Positions 9,052 to 18,087 of a stretch of DNA of 64,000 nucleotides are shown here, in pieces. A program made the position numbers and the translations under genes. A model generated the notes under the pieces. The model saw only the letters and a list, made by a program, of their open reading frames with translations. It made no database searches and was not told where the DNA came from. Each line of letters starts with the position of its first letter. Position 1 is the first letter of the stretch. Source of the DNA: Photobacterium pectinilyticum (GTDB lineage Bacteria > Pseudomonadota > Gammaproteobacteria > Enterobacterales > Vibrionaceae); assembly GCF_024357955.1 (NCBI RefSeq), contig NZ_JANEYT010000003.1, positions 62,001 through 126,000 on the forward strand, read 5' to 3'.

Positions 9052-9513
9052 GTGTTTTTGATACGTAACTTAGAAGAAATCCTCGCCTCAATTGCAATTA
9101 GCATCACTGTACTTGTTGTTATCGTGAATGTGGTATTGCGTTATGGCTTCGGCTTTGTGGTGCCGTGGAGCGAAGAGTTATCGGTAGTGTGCTTTATTTG
9201 GGCAGTGTATTTGGGTATTAGCTCTTGCTATAAACACAAGCTCCACATGGGGGTGGATGTTGTTGTCGCCCTGTTGCCACGTCAGGCAAAACGTCCTTTT
9301 CAGCTAGTGGTACATGTGTTTTTACTCGCTCTTAATATTCTGATGGCAGTGCTGAGCTACCAGTACACAATGCTGTCAAATAAAGTTACCCCGGTGATGG
9401 GAATGTCTTATTTCACTATTAATGGTGTGCTGTTTATCAGCTTTGCTCTGATGGCACTGCACACGGTGAAATTCATTATCGCAGATATAAACACGCTTAA
9501 ACGTGGTAAGTAA
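9052..9513 (+). CDS. TRAP transporter small membrane subunit (DctQ family)
   Basis: This protein of about 153 residues has four membrane segments and the DctQ pattern: NVVLRYGFGFVVPWSEEL near residues 24-41, then FIWAVYLG and MGVDVVVALLP. It partners DctM to move the DctP-bound substrate into the cell. The open frame begins at a TTG (9040), but GGAG at 9042-9045 lies inside that extension and 6 bases before a GTG at 9052, so the GTG is the better start. The next gene begins 11 bp downstream. Confidence 0.85.
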   Translation: MFLIRNLEEILASIAISITVLVVIVNVVLRYGFGFVVPWSEELSVVCFIWAVYLGISSCYKHKLHMGVDVVVALLPRQAKRPFQLVVHVFLLALNILMAVLSYQYTMLSNKVTPVMGMSYFTINGVLFISFALMALHTVKFIIADINTLKRGK

Positions 9514-9524
9514 TAGGTCATTTT

Positions 9525-10808
9525 GTGGAAAGCTATCTACCTATCGGTATTCTCTTTGTTCTGTTTTTATTGAACATCCCCATTGCCTTCTCGTTGATTG
9601 CATCAGCGATGGTGTATTTTTTATTCCTTAATAATTCTATTCCCGTTACCTTAGTCATGCAGCGCTTCATCAGTTCCGCTGAATCATTTCCGCTATTGGC
9701 GATCCCCTTCTTTATTATGGTGGGTTCGGTGATGAATTACGCCGGGATCAGCCGGAGCTTGCTATCTTTTGCAGATGCGATGATAGGGCATAAAACCGGT
9801 GGTTTGGCGCAAGTCAACGTCGCATTGAGTACCTTAATGGGGGGGATATCTGGCTCAGCCAATGCCGACGCGGCGATGCAATCGAAAATTCTGGCGCCAG
9901 AGATGACCAAGCGTGGTTATGATTTGCCATTTACAGCAGCGGTCACCGCAGCTTCTTCCAGTATCAGTCCGGTTATCCCGCCAGGTATAAACCTGATTAT
10001 TTTTGCTTTGTTGGCAAATGTCTCAGTACACCAGATGTTTATCGCGGGTTATGTCCCTGCGTTCTTGATGGCTGTCTCCTTGATGGTGACGATTGCCTTT
10101 ATCGCCAGAAAGCGAAACTATAAGCCATCACGCCGTGAGGCAGCACCGGCCAAGGAGCGTTGGCAGTACTTTTTTAAAGCGATCCCTGCGCTGTTGATCC
10201 CATTTGGCATCATCCTAGGTATGCGCTTTGGTCTCTTTACTCCAACGGAGGCCGGTGCCATTGCCGTATTGTTATGCTCTATTATCGGTATCTTCGTATA
10301 TCGTCAGCTAGAATTTCGTCACTTCCCAATGATATTGCGCGAGACGGTACAAGGCACCAGTAGCGTGATGTTTATCATCATCGGTGCAATGGTCTTCGGC
10401 TATTACATGACGCTGGAGCAAATTCCACACAATGTTGCATCAGGCCTGATTGAGTTAACGGATAATAAATATGTCTTGTTGCTTCTAATCAATGTATTGC
10501 TACTTGTTGTCGGTATGTTCATCGAAGGTGGTGCAGCAATGATCATCCTGACGCCTTTGCTACTTCCAGCGGTGTTGAACTTGGGGGTTAACCCTGTACA
10601 TTTCGGTATCATAATTATCGTTAACATCATGATTGGTGGGGTAACGCCGCCATTTGGTTCCATGATGTTTACGGTGTGTTCCATCTTAAAAGTGAAGATG
10701 GTGGACTTTGTCAGGGAAGTGCTGCCACTGCTATTGGCGTTGTTCACTGTGCTAATGCTGCTGACATTTTCAGAAAGTTTGGTGATGTTCTTGCCGAATA
10801 TGTTGTAA
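9525..10808 (+). CDS. TRAP transporter large permease (DctM family)
   Basis: The 427-residue, multi-spanning permease has the DctM signatures SPVIPPGINLIIFALLA and FGLFTPTEAGAIAVL, and repeated Gly-rich re-entrant segments (GGISGSANADAAM; GGVTPPFGSMMF). It uses a sodium gradient to import the substrate delivered by the DctP receptor. The start is a GTG at 9525 right after the DctQ gene. The length is the family's usual one and no subunit fusion is seen. Confidence 0.9.
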   Translation: MESYLPIGILFVLFLLNIPIAFSLIASAMVYFLFLNNSIPVTLVMQRFISSAESFPLLAIPFFIMVGSVMNYAGISRSLLSFADAMIGHKTGGLAQVNVALSTLMGGISGSANADAAMQSKILAPEMTKRGYDLPFTAAVTAASSSISPVIPPGINLIIFALLANVSVHQMFIAGYVPAFLMAVSLMVTIAFIARKRNYKPSRREAAPAKERWQYFFKAIPALLIPFGIILGMRFGLFTPTEAGAIAVLLCSIIGIFVYRQLEFRHFPMILRETVQGTSSVMFIIIGAMVFGYYMTLEQIPHNVASGLIELTDNKYVLLLLINVLLLVVGMFIEGGAAMIILTPLLLPAVLNLGVNPVHFGIIIIVNIMIGGVTPPFGSMMFTVCSILKVKMVDFVREVLPLLLALFTVLMLLTFSESLVMFLPNML

Positions 10809-10829
10809 CAAGAAAGTCTTGAGGTTTAT

Positions 10830-11615
10830 ATGAATTCGGATGTGATGAGCTTATCACCAGAGTGGAGCAAGATTGAGTGGGTTTTGACAGATGTCGACGA
10901 TACCCTGACCTGGCAAGGGCAACTGCCGCCAGAGACATTAATTGCTTTGCAGCAATTGCGTGATGCCGGCAAGAAGGTCGTTGCTGTGACGGGTGCATGC
11001 GCGGGTTGGGGCGATCATATTGCACAACTATGGCCGGTAGATGCCGTATTGGCTGAAAACGGTGCGGTAATCATGGAAAAGAAAGACGGTTACCTGACGT
11101 TACGCTCAGAAGCGCCAATCAATGAAATCAGAAGTGCTCAGCAGCGCCTTAAAGCTGAGGTTGAAGCTATTCTTGTTGATTACTCTGACTTGAAACTGAC
11201 CTTGGATCAGGCTTACCGTGTTTGTGAGGTAGCAATTGATATAGGCCAAAATTGCCCTAAGGCAGATAGCCAGATAGTCAGTGAAATTGTGGGCCGTATT
11301 CATGCCCTAGGCGCTAATGCAACAGCAAGCTCGATTCATATCAATGCGTGGTATGGGGAGCACTCAAAAAAAGCAACCGCGACAGCATTTCTTAAAGAAA
11401 AGGGCCTGACTGAGCAGCAGATAAAACAAACTGCGTGCTATGTGGGGGACTCAATGAACGATCAATATATGTTTGAGTTATTGCCAATGAGTGTTGGGGT
11501 CGCGAATATCAAGCATTATTGGGATCAATTACAGTTCAAACCCCAGGTCGTTATGTCTAAACCTGGCGGGTTTGGGTTCGCAGAATTTACTGGCCAACTG
11601 CTGGCACTTAAGTAA
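10830..11615 (+). CDS. HAD-IIB family phosphatase, last gene of the TRAP operon
   Basis: The 261-residue HAD hydrolase has the nucleophile motif TDVDDTLTW (Asp21 and Asp23), the Thr motif VVAVTGAC and the acidic motif YVGDSMNDQYMF. The type IIB cap occupies the middle, as in sucrose-phosphatase and mannosyl-3-phosphoglycerate phosphatase relatives. It should remove phosphate from a small sugar or polyol phosphate in the cytoplasm. It starts 21 bp after the DctM gene and ends at a terminator, so it belongs to the transport operon. The substrate cannot be read. Confidence 0.82.
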   Translation: MNSDVMSLSPEWSKIEWVLTDVDDTLTWQGQLPPETLIALQQLRDAGKKVVAVTGACAGWGDHIAQLWPVDAVLAENGAVIMEKKDGYLTLRSEAPINEIRSAQQRLKAEVEAILVDYSDLKLTLDQAYRVCEVAIDIGQNCPKADSQIVSEIVGRIHALGANATASSIHINAWYGEHSKKATATAFLKEKGLTEQQIKQTACYVGDSMNDQYMFELLPMSVGVANIKHYWDQLQFKPQVVMSKPGGFGFAEFTGQLLALK

Positions 11616-11625
11616 ACGCATATAA

Positions 11626-11650
11626 GCAGGCCGAAAGGCCTGTTTTTCTT
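11626..11650 (+). terminator. Intrinsic terminator after the TRAP/HAD operon
   Basis: CAGGCC (11627-11632), loop GAAA, GGCCTG (11637-11642), then a T run. Confidence 0.88.
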
Positions 11651-11653
11651 CAA

Positions 11654-11977
11654 CTATATTAACTTTATTGGTGTTTCACCAATAGTAATAAACCCCTTCC
11701 GCTTACAAATTGGGCAGTAGAACTTATATTTGCTTTTGTGAGTGATATGACGCTCGATAAAACTTCGCTTCACTCTTCGGCTATGTTGATTTGTTCCGCA
11801 GTGTATACACATATCCTTATGTTTACCTCTTGATGACTGTTTATTGCCTCGGTGTTCAATTTATTGTCGTTTGATGTCGCTATGAGAGCAAAAACAAGCT
11901 AGTGGTGCAATGCAAGGTGTATCATACTTGTGACAGGTTGAGTAAGTTATCAATATCAGGTGCAGCGAACTTCTCAT
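11654..11977 (-). pseudogene. Possible decayed small zinc-ribbon gene (in-frame stop)
   Basis: One reading frame runs from an ATG at 11977 to a TAG at 11654 (107 codons) with a single in-frame TAA at 11861-11863. The first 38 codons include a Cys/His-rich stretch (TCHKYDTPC, then ACFCSHSD). After the stop come CIHC and, about 35 residues later, CPIC, a two-knuckle zinc-ribbon pattern. No ribosome site is seen before either half. The nearly 500-bp interval between two forward operons has nothing else in it. The pairs of Cys argue that it once coded; it may also be two short real frames or chance. No family recognised. Confidence 0.35.
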
Positions 11978-12112
11978 CAATCACGACAAATCAACGACAT
12001 TTTTTTATGAGAACCTTCGACCAAAGTGTGACGGTTGTTATATAATTGTCGGTCAAGCAATTTATCTCGGCATCAGGTTACGGGATATTGTGAAGTAAAA
12101 TAAGGTAACTAC

Positions 12113-12469
12113 ATGAATTTAAATCAAGAGCTTCAGAGTCTAAATAACCGTTTAGATAAACTTCGCCGTAAGTTGGCTGGAGCAGAAGAGCGTGGTGATC
12201 AGGCGATTGCAGGTCAGGCTACACAAGAAATCGAGACCATTACCAAAAAGATTAATAAAGTTAAGGGCCGCTCTAAGCACGAACTTAACAAAAAAGGCTC
12301 GGATGTGAAGTCACTGGCTTTCAATCGTCCACTAACAAAAGCTGAGCAGGCCGATATGGGCAAACTGAAAAAATCAGTTAAGGGTTTAGTTGTTGTTCAC
12401 CCAATGACAGCACTTGGCCGTGAAATGGGCATTAGCGTTGTTACTGGTTTTGCGCCAAAAGCTTTTTAA
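12113..12469 (+). CDS. yibL: YibL family ribosome-associated protein
   Basis: The 118-residue basic protein matches YibL (DUF2810) in length and layout: an N-terminal coiled-coil segment (LQSLNNRLDKLRRKL), then GQATQEIETITKKINKVKG and the conserved end VVHPMTALGREMGI. The E. coli homologue co-fractionates with ribosomes; its molecular role is not established. It is a single gene with its own promoter region. Confidence 0.85.
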   Translation: MNLNQELQSLNNRLDKLRRKLAGAEERGDQAIAGQATQEIETITKKINKVKGRSKHELNKKGSDVKSLAFNRPLTKAEQADMGKLKKSVKGLVVVHPMTALGREMGISVVTGFAPKAF

Positions 12470-12572
12470 ATAAAAGCCTATTTTGAACAATCAGTCGTGC
12501 CCAACGGCTGATTCGTTACTTTCTGGGGAATGACTAATTCCTCAGTGTTGATTTGACTTAAAGGAAAGTTGC

Positions 12573-13151
12573 ATGAAGCTGTCTGTTTTGGATCAAGCAC
12601 TGTTCGATCACCTTTACCGTGATATCCGCGAATTTCGTAATACTTTTGACTTGGATATCGAGTCGCCTTCCAGTTTGAACGAACAGGCTGATGCATTACA
12701 CACATCATTGGCGGTCGAAGAGTTAACAGAATTGGCGGAGGCTGATTCACTGGTTGAGCAAGCTGATGCGATTGTGGATTCGGTATATGTCCTAATGGGG
12801 CGTCTGGTTCACCTCGGTGATGAGAAAGTAGAGTCTAATATCGGTATCAGCTACCTTATCGACCTCCTACTTCAGATCGCGACGCGTTTAGGCTTTGACT
12901 TTGTATCTTGCTGGGATGAAGTACATTCAAGCAACATGAGCAAGGTTTGCCGCAACGAAAAAGAATTTGAAGAAACAAAAGCTTTCTACGCCGAGCAAGG
13001 TGTCGAGATCACCGGTAGCCAGAAGGGCGAGTTTATTATTGCCAAGTGTGCGAAAGATGTAGATCTCGGTGGAAAGCTTGTTCGTCAAGGCAAAGTTCTG
13101 AAGTCGGTATACTACCGCCCAGCTGATTTAGTTAAGTTGGTGACAGCGTAA
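12573..13151 (+). CDS. MazG-like nucleoside triphosphate pyrophosphohydrolase
   Basis: The 192-residue protein has an N-terminal all-alpha NTP-PPase domain. The metal-binding acidic helices read EELTELAEAD (about residues 50-59) and EQADAIVDSVYV (about 63-74), giving the ExxE and ExxD pattern of the MazG/PRA-PH superfamily. The C-terminal part, after KVCRNEKEFEETKAFYAEQGV, is the extension seen in phosphoribosyl-ATP pyrophosphohydrolase-like enzymes. It should hydrolyse an NTP or related nucleotide to the monophosphate and pyrophosphate, perhaps as house-cleaning. The gene follows yibL and ends at a terminator. The exact substrate is unknown. Confidence 0.82.
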   Translation: MKLSVLDQALFDHLYRDIREFRNTFDLDIESPSSLNEQADALHTSLAVEELTELAEADSLVEQADAIVDSVYVLMGRLVHLGDEKVESNIGISYLIDLLLQIATRLGFDFVSCWDEVHSSNMSKVCRNEKEFEETKAFYAEQGVEITGSQKGEFIIAKCAKDVDLGGKLVRQGKVLKSVYYRPADLVKLVTA

Positions 13152-13171
13152 CTCAAGTTTGTTGTATTTAT

Positions 13172-13217
13172 AGCTCGGTAAGATGAGAACAAAGTATTCT
13201 CTCTACCGAGTTTTTTT
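13172..13217 (+). terminator. Intrinsic terminator after MazG-like gene
   Basis: CTCGGTA (13174-13180) pairs with TACCGAG (13204-13210) around an inner GAGAA/TTCTC pairing; a run of seven T follows. Confidence 0.8.
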
Positions 13218-13258
13218 GTATATAGCCTGCAGTAATTAAGAAAAAGGCGCTCAACCCT

Positions 13259-14641
13259 ATGCCTTCTAAACCCATGTCCTCAAAATCTATGCCCCCCAAA
13301 CCTCAGCCGCATTCTTCTGGTATATCGCTTGGCCGCCAGCTGTTCGATATGACTTGGCCGATGCTGTTTGGTGTACTTTCCCTGATGAGTTTCCAGCTGG
13401 TAGATAGTGCTTTTATCGGTCAACTTGGTGTATTGCCCTTGGCTGCGCAAGGTTTCACGCTTCCTATGCAAATGGTGATCATTGGTCTTCAAGTTGGGCT
13501 AGGCATTGCGACAACGTCACTTATTTCACGTGTCTTGGGGAGTGGAGATTACCAACGAGCCAAGCAACTTGGTGGGCTGGTGGTTATCACCGGCGCGATC
13601 AGTGTGCTGTTAATCTGTCTCCTTATCTGGTTTTCTCGACATGGTATTTTGCAATTACTCAGTGCTCCTGCAGACGTCTATCCCGTTATAGATAGCTACT
13701 GGCCGGCATGGTTGGCAAGTTCTTGGTGTGGGGCGATGTTGTACTTTGCCTATAGCTTATGTCGTGCCAATGGCAATACAATGCTACCCGGTATCATGAT
13801 GGTCGTGACCAGTTTGCTTAACATGGTGCTAGACCCACTGTTTATTTTCACTTTCGATATGGGGTTAGTGGGGGCCGCTTGGGCAACGGTTGTTGCTTTC
13901 AGTGTCGGAATGATTGCCGTGTTTCCCAAAGTGATACAGCGACATTGGTTGAGCTTCGACTGGAAAGGCTTGGATATTCTGGCTTCAGTCAATGAGCTTG
14001 TAAACATCATGGCCCCAGCTATGCTCAGTCAGTTGCTGCCACCTTTGTCATCGATGCTAGCAACTAAGTTGGTTGCGGGTTTCGGCGCTGCTACCGTTGC
14101 AGCATGGGCACTGGGCTCTAGACTAGAGTTCTTTTCGATTGTGATTATATTAGCTCTGACCATGTCGATGCCACCGATGGTCGGTCGTTGGCTAGGGAAG
14201 GGCGAAATCGGCAAGATTAAGTCTTTGGTTTCACTTTCCGTGAAGTTTGTATTGGTGTGGCAGTTCGCGATCGCGGTTATCTTGTATATGGTTTTATCGC
14301 CTTTGACGTCATTACTGACGAGTGAATCAGCGGTCGGCGATATTTTGTCACTTCATTTAACCTGGGTACCATTAAGCCTTGGCCCGCTTGGTATCTGTAT
14401 GTTGATGGTGTCTATTTGTAATGCGCTTACCATGCCAATGCGAGCACTGGTTATTTCAGCTCTGCGCCTGTTTGTCTGTTTTTTACCGCTGCTTTGGCTT
14501 GGAGCACAATACGGTGGTATTCAAGGACTCTTTATTGGCGCCATGATTGGCAATGTGTTGGCTGGCATTACTGCTTGGAATTGTTATCAGCGAGGTATGC
14601 GAGCGGTTGAAGCGAAATTTGCTAGCACAGCCTCGTATTAA
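13259..14641 (+). CDS. MATE family efflux transporter
   Basis: The 460-residue protein has about 12 hydrophobic segments in two homologous halves, typical of MATE (DinF/NorM superfamily) exporters. Landmarks are WPMLFGVLSLMSFQLVDSAFIGQLG in the first segment and the second-half counterpart beginning NIMAPAMLSQLLPP. It exports cationic or amphipathic compounds against sodium or protons. The first 20 residues are Lys/Pro/Ser-rich and repetitive (PSKPMSSKSMPPKPQP), an unusual polar leader that might be non-coding if translation starts at a later ATG. An alpha/beta hydrolase gene follows 31 bp downstream. Confidence 0.88.
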   Translation: MPSKPMSSKSMPPKPQPHSSGISLGRQLFDMTWPMLFGVLSLMSFQLVDSAFIGQLGVLPLAAQGFTLPMQMVIIGLQVGLGIATTSLISRVLGSGDYQRAKQLGGLVVITGAISVLLICLLIWFSRHGILQLLSAPADVYPVIDSYWPAWLASSWCGAMLYFAYSLCRANGNTMLPGIMMVVTSLLNMVLDPLFIFTFDMGLVGAAWATVVAFSVGMIAVFPKVIQRHWLSFDWKGLDILASVNELVNIMAPAMLSQLLPPLSSMLATKLVAGFGAATVAAWALGSRLEFFSIVIILALTMSMPPMVGRWLGKGEIGKIKSLVSLSVKFVLVWQFAIAVILYMVLSPLTSLLTSESAVGDILSLHLTWVPLSLGPLGICMLMVSICNALTMPMRALVISALRLFVCFLPLLWLGAQYGGIQGLFIGAMIGNVLAGITAWNCYQRGMRAVEAKFASTASY

Positions 14642-14672
14642 CCTAATAAAACAAGAAGATGGATTAGATTGC

Positions 14673-15485
14673 ATGAAAACTTTTACTCTTAATGACCAGA
14701 CGATGCATTATCAGGATATTGGCTCAGGCCCCGTTCTCGTTTTTGGTCATAGTTATTTGTGGGACAGCACTATGTGGGCGCCACAAGTGGAAGTATTAAG
14801 CCAGTCATACCGTTGTATTGTCCCAGACTTTTGGGGACATGGTCGTTCTTCATCAGCACCAGAAGCAACACGTAGTTTGAAAGATTATGCCAATGATGTA
14901 CTTTGCCTTCTCGACCATCTGGAGATCGATAACGTGTCGCTTATCGGTTTATCATCAGGTGGTATGTGGGCAACAGAGCTAGTGATCAATGCGCCGGCCC
15001 GGGTTAAGTGCCTTGTTCTGATGGATACCTTTGTTGGTTTGGAGCCCGAGGTTGTCCACACTAAGTATTTTGCGCATTTGGCAGAGGTTGAAGCACAATC
15101 GGCGTTACCAATTGAAACCGTTGAATTCTTTGAAGAACGCCAGTTTGCGGTATTAGAGAAAGACAACCCTGTTCGTGTCCACTTCCGCGAGCAATTGCTG
15201 GCGGCCGATAAAGAGCAAGCATTGGCGTTGGTTAAAGCGGGTCGAATGGTGTTTGGTCGGCGGGATATGTTTGGAGACGCTGAAATGTTTGCGCTACCAA
15301 CTCTGATTATGGTTGGTGCTCAAGATAAAATGAGGCCGGTTCTCGAGTCTCAATTAATGCATGATGGCATAACAGGCAGTGAGTTTGTATTGATCCCTAA
15401 TGCTGGCCATATCAGTAATCTTGAGCAAGCCGACTTCGTGACCGATAGGCTGTCAGCATTTCTCGCCAAACACTTGACTAAATAA
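14673..15485 (+). CDS. Alpha/beta hydrolase
   Basis: This alpha/beta-fold hydrolase of about 270 residues has the oxyanion segment FGHSYLWDSTMW, the nucleophile elbow GLSSGGMWA (Ser near residue 96), the acid region MVGAQDKMRP and a C-terminal GHISNLEQ with the catalytic His. Homologues cleave esters or lactones or act as haloperoxidase-like hydrolases; the substrate is unknown. The frame is open from 14547 inside the MATE gene, but the conserved fold begins at the ATG at 14673, so that start is used. It is probably co-transcribed with the MATE pump. Confidence 0.87.
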   Translation: MKTFTLNDQTMHYQDIGSGPVLVFGHSYLWDSTMWAPQVEVLSQSYRCIVPDFWGHGRSSSAPEATRSLKDYANDVLCLLDHLEIDNVSLIGLSSGGMWATELVINAPARVKCLVLMDTFVGLEPEVVHTKYFAHLAEVEAQSALPIETVEFFEERQFAVLEKDNPVRVHFREQLLAADKEQALALVKAGRMVFGRRDMFGDAEMFALPTLIMVGAQDKMRPVLESQLMHDGITGSEFVLIPNAGHISNLEQADFVTDRLSAFLAKHLTK

Positions 15486-15502
15486 ACCTATTGGATAGAT
15501 AC

Positions 15503-15535
15503 AAAAGAGCCAGTCACAGAATGACTGGCTCTTTT
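15503..15535. terminator. Strong bidirectional terminator
   Basis: AAAGAGCCAGTCA pairs with TGACTGGCTCTTT around a 5-base loop, with A and T runs on the two sides; it ends the hydrolase gene and the converging gene at 15554. Confidence 0.9.
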
Positions 15536-15553
15536 TAATTGGATTGTTTTCAT

Positions 15554-16054
15554 TTAACCAAGCTGCTCACTATAAAGAGGCTGGTTTATTGCTTTGGTTG
15601 CTAGTGATTGTTGCATTTCAGCAACCAACTGCTGCTGATTCGGTAGCGGTATTGCGGCAATATCGCAGATCAGAGAGCCGTGTTCATTATCATTAAAGAC
15701 CATACCACAGGCCGCAGGTTTGCCTTTGAAGAACCCGACATATAGTTGTGCCGGTGAATTATCTTCAAACATGATTTGAGTGAGATATTCAATGACGGCT
15801 TCTTTGTCGGTGTTATTTTGCCAGCGATTGGCAAGGACAAGTGCGTATCGGATAGTGAGTGGATGACAATCCACAGGGTAGATGGACAGCGAGTCAGAGC
15901 TGGAGGAGTCGCAAGCTTGGTAAGGACCAAACTCTACAGTTGCTTGGGTATCCTGATATAAGGCAAGACCTTTTTCACTGAGAGGGGTTGGAAACTCCGC
16001 ATCGGTGATATGGCTTGCCATCCACCGGCTTTTTCGTTCGATGAGCTGTTTCAT
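15554..16054 (-). CDS. Conserved hypothetical protein, possible GNAT-like fold
   Basis: The 166-residue cytoplasmic protein has no signal or membrane segment. The segment AQLYVGFFKGKPAACGMVFND (about residues 102-122) resembles the central strands of GNAT acyltransferases, but no clear acetyl-CoA loop (R/QxxGxG/A) follows, so I do not assign that function. The start at the ATG at 16054 is simple and unopposed. The gene stands alone between a terminator and a nitroreductase gene on the same strand. Confidence 0.65.
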   Translation of the reverse strand: MKQLIERKSRWMASHITDAEFPTPLSEKGLALYQDTQATVEFGPYQACDSSSSDSLSIYPVDCHPLTIRYALVLANRWQNNTDKEAVIEYLTQIMFEDNSPAQLYVGFFKGKPAACGMVFNDNEHGSLICDIAAIPLPNQQQLVAEMQQSLATKAINQPLYSEQLG

Positions 16055-16144
16055 CTAGACTACTGACCGTATATTTTACTTTGATTGCCAACACCATACC
16101 GCAAAAGAAACCTTGAGGGTATGGCTTGCGACTTATTTGCTTAA

Positions 16145-16873
16145 TTAATGACTGATTATAACCTCATCATTAGCAACGCGGTGTCTTTCGCTATAAATAC
16201 CATCATCCGAGCGTTTGCCGCAGCTGATAATCATAGTGATTTCAGCATCTTTATGTAATCCGAGCAGTGTCTTAGCCCGCTTGGAGTCGAATCCCTCCAT
16301 GGGGCAGGTATCATAGCCCTCTGCACGCATTGCAGTCATGAAGGTCATTGCGGCCAGTGAGCTGCTTTTGTGTAAACAAACGCGCAAGTCAGCTTTACTG
16401 ACTTCTCTTACCATTGGCTTTTTCATGCCGAGCAAAGCACTGACGATTTTTCGGCCCAGTCCAAAGATCCCAAAGCGATCATTGTGATAGACAAACGGGA
16501 TCAGTTTTTCGTAATACTTTACTGCACGTTTTGCTGTCGCATCTTCGCGCCCTTCGAAAGCCCCTCGAATTGTGGCAGCATTCATTTCTGCTCGGCCTTT
16601 CCATTTATGTGGCGTAACGACAAAGGCAACCAATTCATTTGCAGTTTTAGCCGCATTTTGGCCCATACAGTATTGAGCGAGTTGGTCTCGTTTCTCTGCG
16701 CTGATAACGCGGTGGAATTCCCATAACTGCATATTTGAGCTATTGGGTGACAGTGTCGCTAATTGTAGTGAGCGCGAAACAGCTTGGTGCTCAAAAGAGG
16801 CTGATTGGTCATATTTTCGAACTGAACGACGGGAATGGATAAGATCGGTAAAGACAATAGTAGATTCAGACAT
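16145..16873 (-). CDS. Nitroreductase family flavoprotein
   Basis: The 242-residue protein opens with the family's FMN-binding arginines (HSRRSVRKYD, about residues 13-22) followed by SPNSSNMQLWEF, the segment that contacts FMN and substrate. GYDTCPMEGFDSKRAKTLLG near 190-210 is the usual C-terminal motif. It should reduce nitro or quinone compounds or a dedicated substrate with NAD(P)H, as a cytoplasmic dimer. Natural substrate unknown. Confidence 0.85.
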   Translation of the reverse strand: MSESTIVFTDLIHSRRSVRKYDQSASFEHQAVSRSLQLATLSPNSSNMQLWEFHRVISAEKRDQLAQYCMGQNAAKTANELVAFVVTPHKWKGRAEMNAATIRGAFEGREDATAKRAVKYYEKLIPFVYHNDRFGIFGLGRKIVSALLGMKKPMVREVSKADLRVCLHKSSSLAAMTFMTAMRAEGYDTCPMEGFDSKRAKTLLGLHKDAEITMIISCGKRSDDGIYSERHRVANDEVIISH

Positions 16874-16966
16874 GTTAGGGGCAGTGGCCTTTAGACATTA
16901 AAGTTGAAAACCTAGGATAACTATACCTGTTTTAGTGGAACGCCTATATAGACCACAGAGAATGTT

Positions 16967-17815
16967 TCAGTGTTTATCAAAGAAATCTTTGTTTCTAATG
17001 TATTTATTCATGTAGTGATAGGTAATGGGCCTGAGAACCCAACTGATAATAGAGCGATATAATCGCGATAACGTCGGAGTATCTTCGTAAATCTTACCAT
17101 TATGCAACCAGAGGACTTTTCCGACATGCCAGAACATAAAAGGGATCGGTGGTAGAAAGGTCACAATATCCAGGTCGCAGCAAATTCGGTACGTCCGTTT
17201 AGCCAAAGGGTATTGTTGCTTGAAATTCCAGAAGCCTGCCGCGGGTTGACCAAACGTGACAATCCGTTTAACAGCGGCGGGTTGGGTTTGGTATAGGCGA
17301 TGAGCAACCAATATGGCCATCGCACCTCCCGAGGAGTGACCTGTAAGGGTTATTCGTTTACCTTGTGCTATCAAAGGAAGCAGAACTGACTCGATCTGTT
17401 GATATAGCGTCAATGCTGTTTGTTTAACATTCTTCTCACTCGCCTGCATGAATTCAGTATTCATCGCCTCACTTAAGTGTGGGTTAGGTCTGATGGTATT
17501 GGTTTTACTGCTTTGCTCAAGCAGTGAATAATAGCCCCAGTGAACATGACAGAACTGATCGCCAGACTGAATCTTCTTGGGAAAGAAGGCCAGGTTAATG
17601 AGCCAATCCGAGAGACTTTGTGATCCCTTAAACACGACAACGACTTCATTTCTCTCCCCCCATAATATACGAATGATGGATCTGCCCCAGCGATCAGTGA
17701 TTTCATGGCGACCATTTTTATCAAATCCATATAAGGTGTGATTGAAGGTTGGGGGGTAAGCAAGGTTACAAAGAATGGCGTAGCGCTCGTATTGGTATCG
17801 CTTCAGAGGTTTCAT
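16967..17815 (-). CDS. Lipase class 3 family protein
   Basis: The 282-residue protein has the lipase_3 fold. VVVFKGSQSLSDWLINL (about residues 54-70) is the oxyanion segment, GHSSGGAMAILVAHRLY (about 160-176) the nucleophile elbow with its Ser, and RICCDLDIVTFLPP carries the likely catalytic Asp. No signal peptide is seen, so it is probably cytoplasmic or peripherally attached rather than secreted. Substrate unknown. It is a single gene on its strand; the 270 bp upstream hold no other gene. Confidence 0.8.
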   Translation of the reverse strand: MKPLKRYQYERYAILCNLAYPPTFNHTLYGFDKNGRHEITDRWGRSIIRILWGERNEVVVVFKGSQSLSDWLINLAFFPKKIQSGDQFCHVHWGYYSLLEQSSKTNTIRPNPHLSEAMNTEFMQASEKNVKQTALTLYQQIESVLLPLIAQGKRITLTGHSSGGAMAILVAHRLYQTQPAAVKRIVTFGQPAAGFWNFKQQYPLAKRTYRICCDLDIVTFLPPIPFMFWHVGKVLWLHNGKIYEDTPTLSRLYRSIISWVLRPITYHYMNKYIRNKDFFDKH

Positions 17816-18087
17816 TCAATGCTGATCCTTACCTACTAGATAACTAAAATGTATAGCTTAAGTATGTGACATTTCGAATAATAAATGCGGTTTGATGATG
17901 ATCACGATGTGAAATAAAAACTGTCATGCATGCCTAGTAGGATGAATAAATCATTGCGTGTAGATCAAATTTTATGAAATGTATTGCCTAATGTTTGTTC
18001 AACGTACGCTCAATTTGCTATAAGAATAGATGGCTGGTTTTTCATACTTTTTTAACTATTAAATGTAGATACATGGCAGGTAACAAC

